NCBI GenBank assembly: GCA_050743075.1
Contig: JBOGDS010000083.1
Location: forward strand, 1-15,341
Length of the DNA: 15,341 bases
Direction: 5' to 3'
Source of the DNA: JBOGDS01 sp050743075
GTDB lineage: Bacteria; Actinomycetota; Actinomycetes; Jiangellales; Jiangellaceae
Below are positions 14,844 through 15,341 of this stretch, piece by piece. Numbering within the stretch: the stretch's first letter is position 1; every line of letters starts with the position of its first letter. A program made the translations under genes and the position numbers. The notes under the pieces are model-generated. The model worked only from the letters and a program-made list of their open reading frames with translations, had not been told where the DNA came from and ran no database searches.

Positions 14844-15216
14844 GTCCATGTCGCCCTGGACGTCGTACTGGCGGCCGAACGGCAGGTTGGAGACGCAGAC
14901 GGACACCGAGCCGTCGCGTAGGTCGAGCTGCCGTGCGTCGCCGACGTCGACGGCAGCAATGGCAGCGTTCAGCCGCGACGTCTCGACGGCTTCCGGGTCG
15001 ATGTCCCGGCCAGCGGCGCTCCAGCCCGCCGCTGTCGCCTCGGCCAGGATGGTCCCGGAACCGCAGCACGGGTCGAGCAGTGTTCCCGACAGTTCGCCCG
15101 CCAGCCCGATCATCGCGGCGGCCACGGTGGGCCGCAGGGCGCCGGCGCGCTCCGCCTCACGACGGCCGTGCTGACGCATCCCGGTGTCGGTGAGCCGTAG
15201 TCCCGCGACGAAATGC
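14844..15216 (-). pseudogene. RNA methyltransferase fragment (THUMP/UPF0020-like), both ends missing
   Basis: The reading HFVAGLRLTDTGMRQHGRRE is followed by ALRPTVAAAMIGLAGELSG, motif I LLDPCCGSGTILAEA, the acidic GRDIDPEAVETSRLNAA, GDARQLDLRDGSV and motif IV SNLPFGRQYDVQGDMD. This is the catalytic core of the tRNA/rRNA guanine-N2-type methyltransferases (N-L-P-F in place of NPPF). The N-terminal part is cut at about 15216, exactly where an ISL3-type IS appears to end. The C-terminal third after GDMD is replaced by unrelated sequence and the TfoX-like gene. ATG 15179 would give a product starting inside the original protein. It is non-functional as it stands. Confidence 0.75.
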
Positions 15217-15341
15217 GGTTCTCCTCACCTTTCTGTGGGTAGTTGGATGGTGAGTCCGCCGCAGCAGAGGTAGATCATGGCGATGAGGGCGGCGGCGCTG
15301 TGGTGTCCGTAGCCGCGGTGGTTGATGAGTCGGATCTTGGA
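15217..15341 (-). mobile_element. ISL3-type insertion sequence, 3' end
   Basis: The methyltransferase reading is interrupted just outside GGTTCTCCTCACC (15217-15229), which is the likely terminal inverted repeat: it begins with GG and overlaps the transposase stop codon, as ISL3-family ends often do. Adjacent ACGAAATGC is a candidate for the 8-bp target duplication. The other IS end lies outside the window, so neither the repeat nor the duplication can be confirmed. Confidence 0.55.
15225..15341 (-). CDS. ISL3-family transposase, C-terminal end (partial at window edge)
   Basis: 38 residues are visible: SKIRLINHRGYGHHSAAALI, then AMIYLCCGGLTIQLPTER and TGA at 15225-15227. The KIRL...R-G-Y-G-H-H-S-x-x-A-L-I-A-M-I-Y-L-C-C-G-G pattern is the conserved C-terminus of one ISL3-family subgroup of actinobacteria, following the last catalytic Glu. 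The gene enters from beyond the window, so whether it is intact is unknown. It points left, towards the broken methyltransferase. Its subtype differs from that of the ISL3 piece at the left edge, whose RLEPIKK block belongs to another subgroup. Confidence 0.85.
   Translation of the reverse strand, partial: SKIRLINHRGYGHHSAAALIAMIYLCCGGLTIQLPTER

Noticed and set aside
2..15341. The two edge ISL3 fragments as two halves of one composite transposon with identical ends
   Set aside because: The left piece has the RLEPIKK type of sequence and the right piece the KIRLINHRGYGHHS type. These belong to different ISL3 subgroups, so they are unlikely to be copies of one element.
1..15341. CRISPR array, rRNA, phage genes or toxin-antitoxin pair
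   Set aside because: No regularly spaced repeats, no rRNA-like sequence, and no phage structural or small paired toxin-antitoxin genes were seen on either strand.

Overview
The window is high-GC DNA, roughly 70% by eye, with GTG starts and strong GC3 bias. A CtpE-type P-type ATPase and actinobacterial-style ISL3 and IS481 transposases also point to an actinobacterium. The order or genus cannot be fixed from sequence alone. About half of the genes are intact and half are visibly broken, so this reads as an accessory, IS-bounded region rather than a conserved core locus.

Layout. (1) 1-256: a chimeric transposase remnant, ISL3-type then IS481-type, in one open frame. (2) 305-2722: intact ctpE-like P-type ATPase. 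(3) 2723-3250 (-): a heavily frameshifted fragment of a repeat protein. (4) 3274-6521: the most coherent block. A metal-type MerR regulator is divergent from an operon of a thioredoxin-fold protein, an organomercurial lyase (MerB) and a half-size ABC exporter whose start codon overlaps the merB stop. A textbook MerR-type promoter, a dyad inside a 19-bp spacer, lies between regulator and operon. No mercuric reductase and no merT/merP are visible. (5) 6615-8334: TetR regulator, divergent class I methyltransferase with a damaged N-terminus, and a small membrane protein split by one frameshift. (6) 8325-8396: tRNA-Val(CAC). (7) 8528-11260: a 560-residue LuxR-type regulator and a methyltransferase frameshifted in a six-G tract. 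(8) 11365-12930: an aminoglycoside/spectinomycin-type phosphotransferase with an in-frame TGA, then a shattered VOC (PhnB-like) gene. (9) 12957-14285 (-): a MATE efflux gene with two frameshifts, still preceded by a perfect 7-5-7 palindrome. (10) 14436-15216 (-): a small TfoX-N-domain gene and the middle of an RNA methyltransferase. (11) 15217-15341 (-): the C-terminal end of a second ISL3-type transposase.

How it fits together. The functional theme is metal and toxicant handling: a cation pump, MerR-controlled organomercurial cleavage coupled to an ABC exporter, a drug-phosphotransferase-like gene and a MATE pump. The merR-trx-merB-ABC block is the strongest candidate for an under-described system, because the usual Hg(II) reduction step is absent and an ABC exporter occupies the translationally coupled position. 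The right third is decaying: several genes carry indels or a nonsense codon while their neighbours remain open for 1.7-2.4 kb. No gene-free stretch exceeds 300 bases.
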